Source: an uncultured Clostridium sp. | Lineage (GTDB): Bacteria; Bacillota; Clostridia; TANB77; CAG-508 | Reading direction: 5' to 3' | Length of the DNA stretch: 9,989 nt | Assembly (NCBI GenBank): GCA_948465625.1 | Contig: CAOJXM010000021.1 | Span: 1 to 9,989, forward strand | In this document: positions 1-6,472 of the stretch, piece by piece | How positions within the stretch are numbered: position 1 is the stretch's first letter | How the letters are laid out: each line of letters begins with the position of its first letter | Position numbers and translations under genes: made by a program | The notes under the pieces: generated by a model | Told to the model about the DNA's origin: nothing | Databases searched by the model: none | What the model saw: the letters and a program-made list of their open reading frames with translations, nothing else

Positions 1-540
1 AACTGCTGCATCTTTATCTTTTTCTACGTAATAAACACGTTTGCTATGAGGATGTCTTTCTATTACTTGTAATTCTGGTATTTGCAATACCACATTATAC
101 AAAGTACTACTTACTTGACAATTACCGCCACCTACAGCCTGAAAGGTATTACCATCTTTATCAAAAGCATCTGCTTCTTGATAACCACGTTCTTTGGTAG
201 GTTTGCCAACCGTATCACAAAACGAAAAAGTCTTTCCTGGTTCTACAACGGTTTCATTTAGTACCCCAGTAGTAATATTAATATTACCAGTTCTAGGATT
301 CATAGTACCACCTAATTTGGTAGAAAAAGAAGCCATTTCTATTTCAGAAGAAGTAGATTGCATGTTTTGTTTGATTTCTGTTGTATTGGTTATACTATTA
401 TCAGAAGAAGGATTTTCATCGGTAGAAGTACTTAATTTACTAACATTAACGTCATTAGGAGTCGTGTTTTCTTCCTTTGTGCAACCCATTAAAAATAGAG
501 CTAAACTTAAAATAATTGAGATACTTAAAAATTTTTTCAT
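1..540 (-). CDS. VanW-domain lipoprotein, N-terminal 180 residues (partial)
   Basis: The gene reads leftward from an ATG at 540-538 and is open to the window edge, so its C-terminus is missing. GGAG sits 6 bases before the ATG. Residues 1-20 form a lipoprotein signal: Lys-Lys, a hydrophobic stretch, then LFLMGC with the candidate lipidated Cys20. Residues 21-70 are a Ser/Thr/Asn-rich linker. From about residue 85 the sequence matches the VanW domain: PGKTFSF (101-107), the VGKPT turn, the signature GGGNCQVSSTLYN (137-149) and ERHPHSKRV (161-169). VanW occurs in some vancomycin-resistance clusters and in many surface proteins of Gram-positive bacteria; its biochemical role is not settled. No van genes are nearby, so resistance should not be inferred. 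It is divergent from alaS. Family assignment is confident; function is unknown. Confidence 0.88.
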   Translation of the reverse strand, partial: MKKFLSISIILSLALFLMGCTKEENTTPNDVNVSKLSTSTDENPSSDNSITNTTEIKQNMQSTSSEIEMASFSTKLGGTMNPRTGNINITTGVLNETVVEPGKTFSFCDTVGKPTKERGYQEADAFDKDGNTFQAVGGGNCQVSSTLYNVVLQIPELQVIERHPHSKRVYYVEKDKDAAV

Positions 541-600
541 CTTTTACTCCAATCTAAAATTAATTTTTAAATATTATCTCCCAAAATCAAAAAAACAAAC

Positions 601-629
601 TTGCTTTTTTTACCAAATTGTAATATAAT
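601..629 (+). promoter_or_regulatory. Predicted sigma-A promoter of alaS
   Basis: TTGCTT (601-606) and a perfect TATAAT (624-629) are separated by 17 bases. The expected start, near 636, leaves a leader of about 30 bases before the alaS ATG at 665. The -35 is only half consensus, but spacing and -10 are ideal. The rest of the 541-664 gap is AT-rich and must also hold the promoter of the divergent VanW gene, which I could not place with confidence. Confidence 0.7.
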
Positions 630-664
630 TTCATGTAAATGAAAGAAAATTGGGGGAAATCAGA

Positions 665-2419
665 ATGAATGCAATCGAAATTAGAAATAAATATTTAAAA
701 TTTTTTGAAAAAAATGGACATAAAATCATACCAAGTGCACCATTAATACCAGAAAATGACCCTTCTGTGCTATTTACTACAGCAGGAATGCAACCATTGG
801 TGCCATACCTTTTAGGGGAAACACACCCAGCAGGAAAAAGATTAACCGATTATCAAAAATGTTTACGTACTGTTGATATAGATGAAGTAGGAGACAATCG
901 TCATCTAACTTTTTTTGAGATGTTAGGAAATTGGTCATTAGGGGATTACTTTAAGCAAGAATCCATTAAAATGAGTTTCGAATTTTTAACCAAAGAATTA
1001 GGAATTCCAGTAGAAAAATTATCAGTTACCTGTTTTGCAGGAGACGAAGATGCTCCAAGAGATGAAGAATCTGCTAAAGTATGGGAAGAAGTAGGAATGC
1101 CAAAAGACCATATCTACTTTTTTGGAAAAGACGATAACTGGTGGATTGCAGGAGAAGAAGGCCCATGTGGACCAGATACCGAGATGTTTTATGATACAGG
1201 GAAACCTGCTTGCAGCAAGGAATGTAATCCATCTTGTGGATGCGGAAAATATGTAGAAATTTGGAACAATGTATTTATGGAATATTATAAACAAAAAGAT
1301 GGAACCTATTCTAAACTAAAACAGCAAAATGTAGATACTGGTTTAGGATTAGAAAGAATGAATATGTTATTACAAGGAAAAGAAACACCATATGATACTG
1401 AAATCTTTAAGCCAGTAATGGACAAACTACAAGAATTGGCAAAACAAGAAAATATCCAAAGTAGAAGAATTGTAGCAGAACACTTACGTTCTAGCATGAT
1501 GGTAATTGCAGATGGTGGTAGACCTAGTAATGTAGATAGAGGCTATATTTTAAGAAGACTGATTCGTAGAATGACAAGACATTTAAACAAACTACAAATT
1601 GATTTGCAGGAATTAGGAAACTTGATTGAATTAAACATTCAAGTATTAGCCGAGATGTATCCAAGCTTAGAACAAAACAAAGAAACCATCAAACAAGTCA
1701 TTTTAGAAGAAAAAGACAAATTTGTAAAAACATTGGTACATGGAGAAAGAGAATTTGACAAAGCAGTAAAAAGAATGAAACAAGAGAATAAAACCAATAT
1801 TGATGGACATACTGTATTTAAGTTATATGATACTTATGGCTTTCCACCAGAAGTCACGAAAGACTTAGCAACCGAGCAAGGATTTAGTATTGACTTAGAA
1901 GAATTTGAGAAATTGTTTAAAGAACATCAAGATAAATCAAGAGCAGGTTCTGAGCAAAAATTTAAAGGTGGATTAGCAGACCAAAACGAAAAAACCATTG
2001 CCTACCATACAGCAACTCACTTATTACATAAGGCATTACAAATTGTATTAGGAGAACATGCGACTCAAAAAGGTTCCAACATCACAGAAGAAAGGCTAAG
2101 ATTTGACTTTGCTCATCCAGAAAAAGTAACAAAAGAGCAATTAGAAGAAGTTGAAAAAATTGTAAATGAGCAAATACAAAGAGATTTACCAGTAACTTGT
2201 GAAGAAATGACAGTAGAAGAAGCAAAAGCACAAGGAGCAATGGGACTTTTTACAGACAAATATGGAGAAAAAGTAAAAGTATATACCATAGGTGATTTTA
2301 GTAAAGAAATATGTGGTGGTCCACATGTAAGCCACACAGGCGATATGGGAACCTTCAAAATCAAAAAAGAAGAAGCGAGTTCATCTGGCGTAAGGCGTAT
2401 TAAAGCAATTCTCCAATAG
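665..2419 (+). CDS. alaS: Alanyl-tRNA synthetase, short form without beta-barrel and C-Ala domain
   Basis: Charges tRNA-Ala with alanine in the cytoplasm. The ATG at 665 is chosen because GGGGGA (652-657) lies just upstream; the TTG at 650 overlaps that ribosome site. It has 584 residues; the usual bacterial enzyme has about 870-880. Class II catalytic core: FTTAGMQPLVPYLLG (37-51), FFEMLGNWSLGDYF (83-96), GPCGPDTEMFYD (166-177), TGLGLERM (225-232). The tRNA-recognition segment has DGGRPSNVDRGYILRRLIRR (283-302). The editing domain follows: HTATH (448-452) and CGGPH (550-554) supply the usual zinc ligands, and it ends in GVRRIKAIL. What is absent is the beta-barrel normally between the recognition and editing parts, and everything after the editing domain. 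A four-Cys cluster (C183, C187, C191, C193) is inserted in the core. All key motifs remain, so I read this as a compact functional enzyme rather than a truncation. An AlaRS-related paralogue is the alternative. Confidence 0.9.
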   Translation: MNAIEIRNKYLKFFEKNGHKIIPSAPLIPENDPSVLFTTAGMQPLVPYLLGETHPAGKRLTDYQKCLRTVDIDEVGDNRHLTFFEMLGNWSLGDYFKQESIKMSFEFLTKELGIPVEKLSVTCFAGDEDAPRDEESAKVWEEVGMPKDHIYFFGKDDNWWIAGEEGPCGPDTEMFYDTGKPACSKECNPSCGCGKYVEIWNNVFMEYYKQKDGTYSKLKQQNVDTGLGLERMNMLLQGKETPYDTEIFKPVMDKLQELAKQENIQSRRIVAEHLRSSMMVIADGGRPSNVDRGYILRRLIRRMTRHLNKLQIDLQELGNLIELNIQVLAEMYPSLEQNKETIKQVILEEKDKFVKTLVHGEREFDKAVKRMKQENKTNIDGHTVFKLYDTYGFPPEVTKDLATEQGFSIDLEEFEKLFKEHQDKSRAGSEQKFKGGLADQNEKTIAYHTATHLLHKALQIVLGEHATQKGSNITEERLRFDFAHPEKVTKEQLEEVEKIVNEQIQRDLPVTCEEMTVEEAKAQGAMGLFTDKYGEKVKVYTIGDFSKEICGGPHVSHTGDMGTFKIKKEEASSSGVRRIKAILQ

Positions 2420-2464
2420 GGACGGTTCTTTTTGGTCCAATTTGGACCATTTGGGACGCTTCTT
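2417..2464. repeat. 48-base dispersed repeat, copy 1 (palindrome flanked by direct repeats)
   Basis: Nearly identical to 8420-8467; the only mismatch is the central base (T2441 here, G8444 there). Internal structure: GGGACGGTTCTT (2419-2430), a palindrome TGGTCCAA-N-TTGGACCA (2433-2449), then GGGACGCTTCTT (2453-2464), which repeats the first block with one change. As RNA the palindrome could form a 7-bp stem with a 3-base loop. The stop codon TAG of alaS (2417-2419) is part of the repeated sequence. No T-run follows the hairpin, so it is not an ordinary intrinsic terminator. It looks like a small REP- or MITE-like mobile repeat; the transposase behind it, if any, is not in this window. Confidence 0.9.
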
Positions 2465-2488
2465 GAAATATGAGAAAGGAAGAAAATT

Positions 2489-2833
2489 ATGGAAGATTGT
2501 ATATTTTGTAAAATTATAAAAAGAGAGATACCATCAGAGATTGTATATGAAGATGAGGAAATTATTGCTTTTAAAGATATACAACCAGCAGCACCAATTC
2601 ATATATTAATCATTCCTAAAAAACATATTGCATCTTTAGTACAATTAGAAAAAGAAGATGAAGCATTAGTAGGAAAAATTTACACAGTTATTAACAAAGT
2701 TGCAGATTTAGTAGGAGTAAAGGAAAAAGGATATCGTGTAATTGTGAATTGTGGAAAAGATGGCGGACAAGAAGTACAACATTTACATTTTCATTTATTA
2801 GCAGGAAAACAATTGGGAGAAAAAATCGTATAA
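2489..2833 (+). CDS. HIT-family (histidine triad) nucleotide-binding hydrolase
   Basis: A complete 114-residue HIT protein of the HinT-like branch, the usual size for that group. AAAGGAAG lies 6 bases before the ATG. The N-terminus has CIFC (4-7), typical of zinc-binding HIT proteins, then REIPSEIVYEDE (12-23) and PAAPIHILIIPKKHI (33-47). The histidine triad reads QEVQHLHFHLLAG (94-106), with H98, H100 and H102; H100 is expected to be the catalytic nucleophile. The family cleaves phosphoramidate bonds in purine nucleotides and, in some members, aminoacyl-adenylates. Its position 69 bases downstream of alaS, with only the 48-base repeat between, suggests co-transcription and fits a link to aminoacyl-AMP turnover, but that functional link is inference. 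Confidence 0.95.
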   Translation: MEDCIFCKIIKREIPSEIVYEDEEIIAFKDIQPAAPIHILIIPKKHIASLVQLEKEDEALVGKIYTVINKVADLVGVKEKGYRVIVNCGKDGGQEVQHLHFHLLAGKQLGEKIV

Positions 2834-2836
2834 CTC

Positions 2837-2865
2837 TATTCATGATAAAAAAATTGTGGTATAAT
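2837..2865 (+). promoter_or_regulatory. Predicted extended -10 promoter of the sortase gene
   Basis: TGGTATAAT (2857-2865) is an extended -10 with a perfect TATAAT at 2860-2865. The -35 region at 17-base spacing (TATTCA, 2837-2842) is weak, as is common with extended -10 promoters. The predicted start near 2872 precedes the ribosome site at 2892, so the sortase gene probably has a transcript separate from alaS-HIT. Confidence 0.6.
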
Positions 2866-2903
2866 AGAAATAGAGGAAAAAACAAATGAATGGAGGAAGA
2901 AAT

Positions 2904-3608
2904 ATGTTTAATAGTAAGTATAGCAATGTTTTAACAGGTCTTCTAATAGTTGTTATTATAATCATAATAGGGTTATTAGGATTTCTAGGATATGATATGT
3001 ATCGAAAATATTATATTGATAAAGATGCAGATGATTTTTTATCAGAGTATGAAAACCAGATAAAACAACCAGACAATAATAATACTGTTGTAGATAATAA
3101 TGGAAATGATAATGATAATACAAATATACAAAATCCAATTGATAATTTACAAAATACAGTTAATAATAATGGAAACAGTGGAAGTAATACCAATACAACA
3201 AAACCAAAATACAAAGGCTTTGATGTATTAGGAATTATAGAAATTCCAAAAACAGGGATTAAGTATCCAATTTTGGACCCAGGAACTAGAATAAAAAAAG
3301 CAATTGAGATATCAGTTGCTATGCAATATGGACCTGGACCAAATGAGATAGGAAATACCGTTATTATTGGACATAATTATAGAAATGGAGCCTTTTTTGG
3401 AAAGAATAAACAATTAGCAAATGGGGATGTGATATACATAACAGATAATAGTGGAAACAGAATTCAGTATACCATTTACAATATTTATAAAACTTCACCA
3501 GAAGATTCTGACTATATGGTAAGAAATACAAATGGTGCAAGGGAGATTTCTTTATCAACTTGTACAGATGATAGTAAGCAAAGATTAGTAATTTGGGCAA
3601 AAGAGTAA
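2904..3608 (+). CDS. Membrane-anchored sortase (cysteine transpeptidase)
   Basis: Sortases cleave a C-terminal sorting motif of surface proteins and join them to peptidoglycan or to pilin subunits. The start at 2904 is preferred over the ATG at 2886 because GGAGGAAG (2892-2899) sits just before 2904. The 234-residue protein has one membrane segment near the N-terminus (about 9-31), with the rest outside the cell. Residues 56-100 are a low-complexity linker rich in Asn, Asp, Gly and Thr. The catalytic domain starts at about 105 (DVLGIIEIPKTGIKYPIL). The triad is visible: H157 in IIGHNYRNG, C220 in LSTC, R227 in QRLVIWA. Class is uncertain; it resembles the many unclassified clostridial sortases more than housekeeping SrtA. 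No protein with a sorting signal is encoded in the window, so the substrate is unknown. Confidence 0.9.
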   Translation: MFNSKYSNVLTGLLIVVIIIIIGLLGFLGYDMYRKYYIDKDADDFLSEYENQIKQPDNNNTVVDNNGNDNDNTNIQNPIDNLQNTVNNNGNSGSNTNTTKPKYKGFDVLGIIEIPKTGIKYPILDPGTRIKKAIEISVAMQYGPGPNEIGNTVIIGHNYRNGAFFGKNKQLANGDVIYITDNSGNRIQYTIYNIYKTSPEDSDYMVRNTNGAREISLSTCTDDSKQRLVIWAKE

Positions 3609-3634
3609 AAAAAGAAAAAAATTGATAAAAAATA

Positions 3635-3663
3635 TTGACAAATAAAAGATATTTAGGTAAAAT
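3635..3663 (+). promoter_or_regulatory. Predicted strong promoter of the tRNA operon
   Basis: A perfect -35 TTGACA (3635-3640) is followed at 17 bases by TAAAAT (3658-3663), one mismatch from consensus. Transcription would start near 3670, inside the first arm of the hairpin at 3668-3702 and about 35 bases before tRNA-His. It is the best -35 in the window, as expected for stable RNA. Confidence 0.85.
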
Positions 3664-3667
3664 ATTA

Positions 3668-3702
3668 ATTGCACTGTTACTTGAGTAGAGTAGCAGTGCA
3701 AT
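3668..3702 (+). promoter_or_regulatory. 14-bp hairpin in the tRNA-His 5' leader
   Basis: Arms 3668-3681 and 3689-3702 pair over 14 positions with one G-U pair and a 7-base loop (TGAGTAG). The first arm begins at about the predicted transcription start, and the second arm ends two bases before the G at 3705 that serves as G-1 of tRNA-His. No T-run follows, so it is not an intrinsic terminator. It may shape RNase P access or protect the 5' end, or be a structured leftover; the role is unknown. The structure itself is plain in the sequence. Confidence 0.75.
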
Positions 3703-3704
3703 AT

Positions 3705-3782
3705 GGTGGATGTGGCGTAGTTGGTTAACGCGCCAGTTTGTGGCACTGGAGACCGTGGGTTCGAGTCCCATCTTCCACCCCA
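3705..3782 (+). tRNA. tRNA-His (anticodon GTG)
   Basis: Complete cloverleaf. G-1 (3705) is encoded and faces the discriminator C73 (3779), the histidine identity pair. Acceptor GTGGATG (3706-3712) pairs with CTTCCAC (3772-3778) with one T-T mismatch at positions 6-67. D stem GCGT/ACGC (3715-3718, 3728-3731). Anticodon stem CCAGT/ACTGG around loop TTGTGGC, with anticodon GTG at 3740-3742. T arm GTGGG-TTCGAGT-CCCAT (3755-3771). CCA is encoded at 3780-3782. It is first in a two-tRNA operon. Confidence 0.97.
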
Positions 3783-3799
3783 TAAAAAAATATGTACAT

Positions 3800-3874
3800 T
3801 GGGCTGTAGCCAAGCGGTAAGGCACCAGACTTTGACTCTGGCATGCGCTAGTTCGAATCTAGCCAGCCCAACCA
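3800..3874 (+). tRNA. tRNA-Gln (anticodon TTG)
   Basis: Complete cloverleaf. Acceptor TGGGCTG (3800-3806) pairs fully with CAGCCCA (3864-3870). Anticodon stem CCAGA/TCTGG encloses CTTTGAC, with anticodon TTG at 3832-3834. The T loop TTCGAAT is canonical. Discriminator A73 is followed by an encoded CCA (3872-3874). It lies 17 bases after tRNA-His on the same transcript and is followed at once by a terminator. Confidence 0.97.
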
Positions 3875-3876
3875 AT

Positions 3877-3921
3877 AAAAAATCGCAGAAGCGTTGAAAT
3901 ATCAACATCTGCGATTTTTTT
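3877..3921. terminator. Bidirectional intrinsic terminator between the tRNA operon and feoB
   Basis: AAAAAATCGCAGA (3877-3889) pairs with TCTGCGATTTTTT (3908-3920), 13 bp. The apex contains a second small stem, GTTGA/TCAAC. A T-run follows on the plus strand, and the mirrored A-run gives a T-run on the minus strand. It can thus end both the tRNA transcript and the converging feoAB transcript, whose last stop is at 3975. Confidence 0.92.
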
Positions 3922-3974
3922 GTGCGATTTTAATGTAACTGACTTTTATTTCTATATTTTCAAGATTATTTATT

Positions 3975-6100
3975 CTATACTATCAAATGATAAACAGCAG
4001 TAGTACACATACAAAGAAGAATTCCGCAAAGAGTTGGTAAAACAAAAGATAAAATCGTCCATCTCCAACTTCCAGTTTCCTTTTTTATGGTTAACAAAGT
4101 AGTACTGCAAGGGAAGTGAAGAAGCGTAAAAATCATAACATTAATTGCTGTTAAAATCGTCCAACCGTTTTGTAGTAAGATGTTACCAATCAAATAAGTA
4201 TCTTCTAAGTCAACTAAAGAGCCTTTTGCCATGTAACTCATTAAAATAATTGGCAGAATGATTTCATTAGCAGGAAGACCTAGTAAAAAGGCAGTTAAAA
4301 TGTATCCGTCTAACCCCATAAGCTGAGCAAAAGGATTCAGAAAAGTTGCAATATGAGTTAAGATGGTAATATCTCCAATGTGAATGTTAGCAAATAGCCA
4401 TATCACAATTCCAACAGGTCCTGCAACAGAGATAGCACGAAGTAGTACGTATAAAGTTCGATCCAACAATGACCTTACAATGACTTTACCAATTTGTGGT
4501 TTACGATAAGGTGGGAGTTCTAGTATAAAAGAAGAAGGAACTCCCTTTAGTATTGTTTTAGATAGAATTTTTGAAATGAGCAAAGTCATAAAAATACCAA
4601 GTAAAATTACTAGCAATACAACAAAAGAAGAAAGCATAGAGGAAGCAAAACCTGTAAAGATACTTCCAACAAAAATAGTAGCAATGGTAATTAGAATAGG
4701 AAAGCGTCCATTGCAAGGAACAAAAGCATTGGTTAAAATGGCAATAAGACGTTCTCGTGGGGAGTCGATAATTCTACACCCAACAATTCCTGCAGCATTA
4801 CAACCAAATCCCATGCACATGGTTAATGCCTGTTTTCCGGTTGCACAAGCCTTTTTAAAATAATGGTCCAAGTTAAAAGCAATTCTAGGTAAATATCCCA
4901 AATCCTCTAGCAAAGTAAACATAGGAAAAAAGATGGCCATAGGGGGGAGCATAACGGCTACAACCCAAGCTAGTGTTTGATACATTCCATAAACTAACAC
5001 ACCAGTTAACCAATCAGGAGCATGGAAAGCTTCAAACAGCCATACCAATTTTTCTTGTAGAAAACCAAAAAAATCACTTAACAATCCAGAAGGATAATTG
5101 GCTCCTGTTATCGTAATCCAAAAAATAACGCCTAGAAATACAATCATAATAGGAATTCCCCAAATTTTTGAAGTTAAAATCTGGTCGATTTTTCGATCAC
5201 GTAATTGATAAGAAGCATTCAAAAACAAAACCGTGTCATTGCATACATCTTCTGCTTTAAAAACAATACTAGACACCAGTTTATCTTTTAGCGTATTGTT
5301 ATCAATCGAATTGCTTGATAAAAGTTCTGCTATTTCCGTTCGTATAGTTTGTAATTCCAAATTATCTTCAAAATCAATGGACAAATGTTGTTCAATCGAA
5401 GACAAAATAGAAGTATTATTTTCCATTAACTTCAAGCAAACCCAACGTTGTAAATATGCTTCTTTTGCAGGAAGGAGATTAGCAACAATGGGTAGCAGTT
5501 TTTGAATACAAGTTTCAATAACGGGAAAGTATGTAACACCAATTGCATTCGGTTTTGTTTTGCCAGAGCAGACTTCTTCAATCGTAGAAAGTAGCTTTTG
5601 CAAAGTTTTTGGCTTTCGCGCACTGGTTCCAACAACAGGTACACCTAAATAGGTAGACAATTTTTCTAAATCAATTTGAATATTTTTCTTTTTTGCTTCA
5701 TCCAATAAATTTACACAAACAATCACATTTTGGGTAATTTCCATGGTTTGATAAACCAAATTCAAGTTACGTTCCAAGCAAGTAGCATCTACAATAACCA
5801 CTGTTGCATCTGGATTACCAAAACAATTTCTTCTTCTTGTGAATTAGACATTAGAGAATAGGTTCCAGGAATGTCAACCAAAAGAAAATTTTTTTTATGG
5901 TAAGAACAGATGCCAGTAGCATTACTAACAGTTTTGCCAGGCCAATTTCCAGTATGTTGATGCATACCAGTTAAAGCGTTAAAAATAGTACTTTTGCCTA
6001 CATTAGGATTACCAGCTAAAGCGATGGTATAATCACAGCTATTTTGAGCAAAGTGAGAATCAAGTAGACGAGCACCAGTAGAGGTAGAAGTAAGTCCCAT
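3975..6100 (-). pseudogene. feoB: feoB, ferrous iron transporter, frameshifted in the G domain
   Basis: FeoB imports Fe(II) through the cytoplasmic membrane using an N-terminal GTPase-like domain. The start at 6100 is chosen because AGGAGG (6113-6108) precedes it. Frame 1 (6100-5789) has G1 GNPNVGKST (30-38), a GNWPGKTVSN switch (51-60) and G3 DIPG (76-79), reaches NSQEEEI, then drifts and stops after 103 residues. The protein resumes in another frame from CFGNPDAT (about 5825) to 3975, with G4 NLLD, G5 TSAR, and the whole transport domain: MGFGCNAAGIVGC and NAFVPCNGRFP, carrying the gate cysteines. In relatives about six residues lie between EEEI and FGNPD; here two bases remain, a net loss near 16 bases at 5823-5824. 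The break splits G3 from G4, so neither half makes a G domain. Everything else is well preserved, so the loss is recent or is a sequence error. Confidence 0.88.
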
Positions 6101-6158
6101 AAATTTTCCTCCTAACATTTATTACAATAGTCTATGTTACTTCGCTTAAAAATGTGAA

Positions 6159-6184
6159 TACTCCCCTAAAAAGCTAGGAGAGTA
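6159..6184 (-). promoter_or_regulatory. Hairpin between feoA and feoB
   Basis: On the minus strand TACTCTCCTA (6184-6175) pairs with TAGGGGAGTA (6168-6159) over 10 bp, with one G-U pair and the 6-base loop GCTTTT. On the plus strand the same site has a C-A mismatch, so the structure favours the feoAB transcript. No T-run follows directly, so it is more likely an RNA-processing or stability element than a terminator. The role is inferred. Confidence 0.4.
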
Positions 6185-6191
6185 GATGGAT

Positions 6192-6414
6192 TTATTCTAT
6201 GATAATCAAACTAGAATCCTCTTTTCTAAGAGCAAGCATAGTTCCTCTAATTTCAAAAGCAGTGGGGTCTCCGCGAAGGGCTTTTTAAAATCGATTTTAT
6301 TTTAGTGCCTTTTACAATTCCTAAATCTAATAATCTACGGCGAATGGTTCCATTACAGTGTAATTCTTTTACAATGGCTTCTTTTCCAATGGGCAGTAAG
6401 TTTAATGTTGACAT
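6192..6414 (-). pseudogene. feoA: feoA, small SH3-like partner of FeoB, frameshifted
   Basis: FeoA is a roughly 75-residue cytosolic SH3-fold protein needed for Fe(II) uptake by FeoB. The ATG at 6414-6412 follows AGGGAGG (6430-6424). The first frame gives MSTLNLLPIGKEAIVKELHC, then GTIRRRLLDLGIVKGTKI, a clear FeoA match, up to KSPS. It then shifts and stops at TGA (6255-6253) after 53 residues. Removing one base near 6272-6276 restores GDPTAFEIRGTMLALRKE and a natural end at TAA (6194-6192), the normal FeoA length. So there is a net +1 base. The order feoA-feoB with a 91-base gap is the usual operon. It was missed as an intact reading frame only because of this indel. Sequencing error cannot be excluded. 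Confidence 0.88.
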
Positions 6415-6472
6415 ATATTTGTACCTCCCTAATAGTATTGTTAGTATAGTATATTCGAAAAAGAAAATTATG

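Noticed and set aside
1..540. Vancomycin-resistance locus suggested by the VanW domain.
   Set aside because: No vanA/B, vanH, vanX or vanRS genes are present, and VanW domains are widespread in surface proteins without any resistance role.
194..628. A 144-residue plus-strand reading frame.
   Set aside because: It is the opposite strand of the VanW-domain gene, has no ribosome site, and its protein shows no recognisable motif.
2113..2364. Minus-strand reading frames opposite alaS (also 1022-1294 and 1306-1497).
   Set aside because: They mirror conserved AlaRS codons and have no supporting start signals.
2417..2464. The 48-base repeat as an ordinary intrinsic terminator of alaS.
   Set aside because: The palindrome is not followed by a T-run, and flanking direct repeats plus a near-identical second copy point to a dispersed element.
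3668..3702. The tRNA-His leader hairpin as a terminator for the sortase gene or as a T-box.
   Set aside because: No T-run follows, it lies downstream of a strong promoter, and it has none of the T-box motifs or length.
3364..3908. Two overlapping minus-strand reading frames of 153 and 107 residues with an apparently protein-like GLARFELAHARV and WDSNPRSPV.
   Set aside because: These are antisense translations of tRNA-Gln and tRNA-His, a well-known source of false proteins; both tRNAs fold completely on the plus strand.
4576..4863. Plus-strand frames opposite feoB (also 5233-5505).
   Set aside because: They lie against a strongly conserved FeoB frame and lack ribosome sites.
5789..5833. Programmed ribosomal frameshift in feoB instead of a lesion.
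   Set aside because: About six conserved residues are missing at the junction and there is no slippery heptamer followed by a structure; a deletion explains it better.
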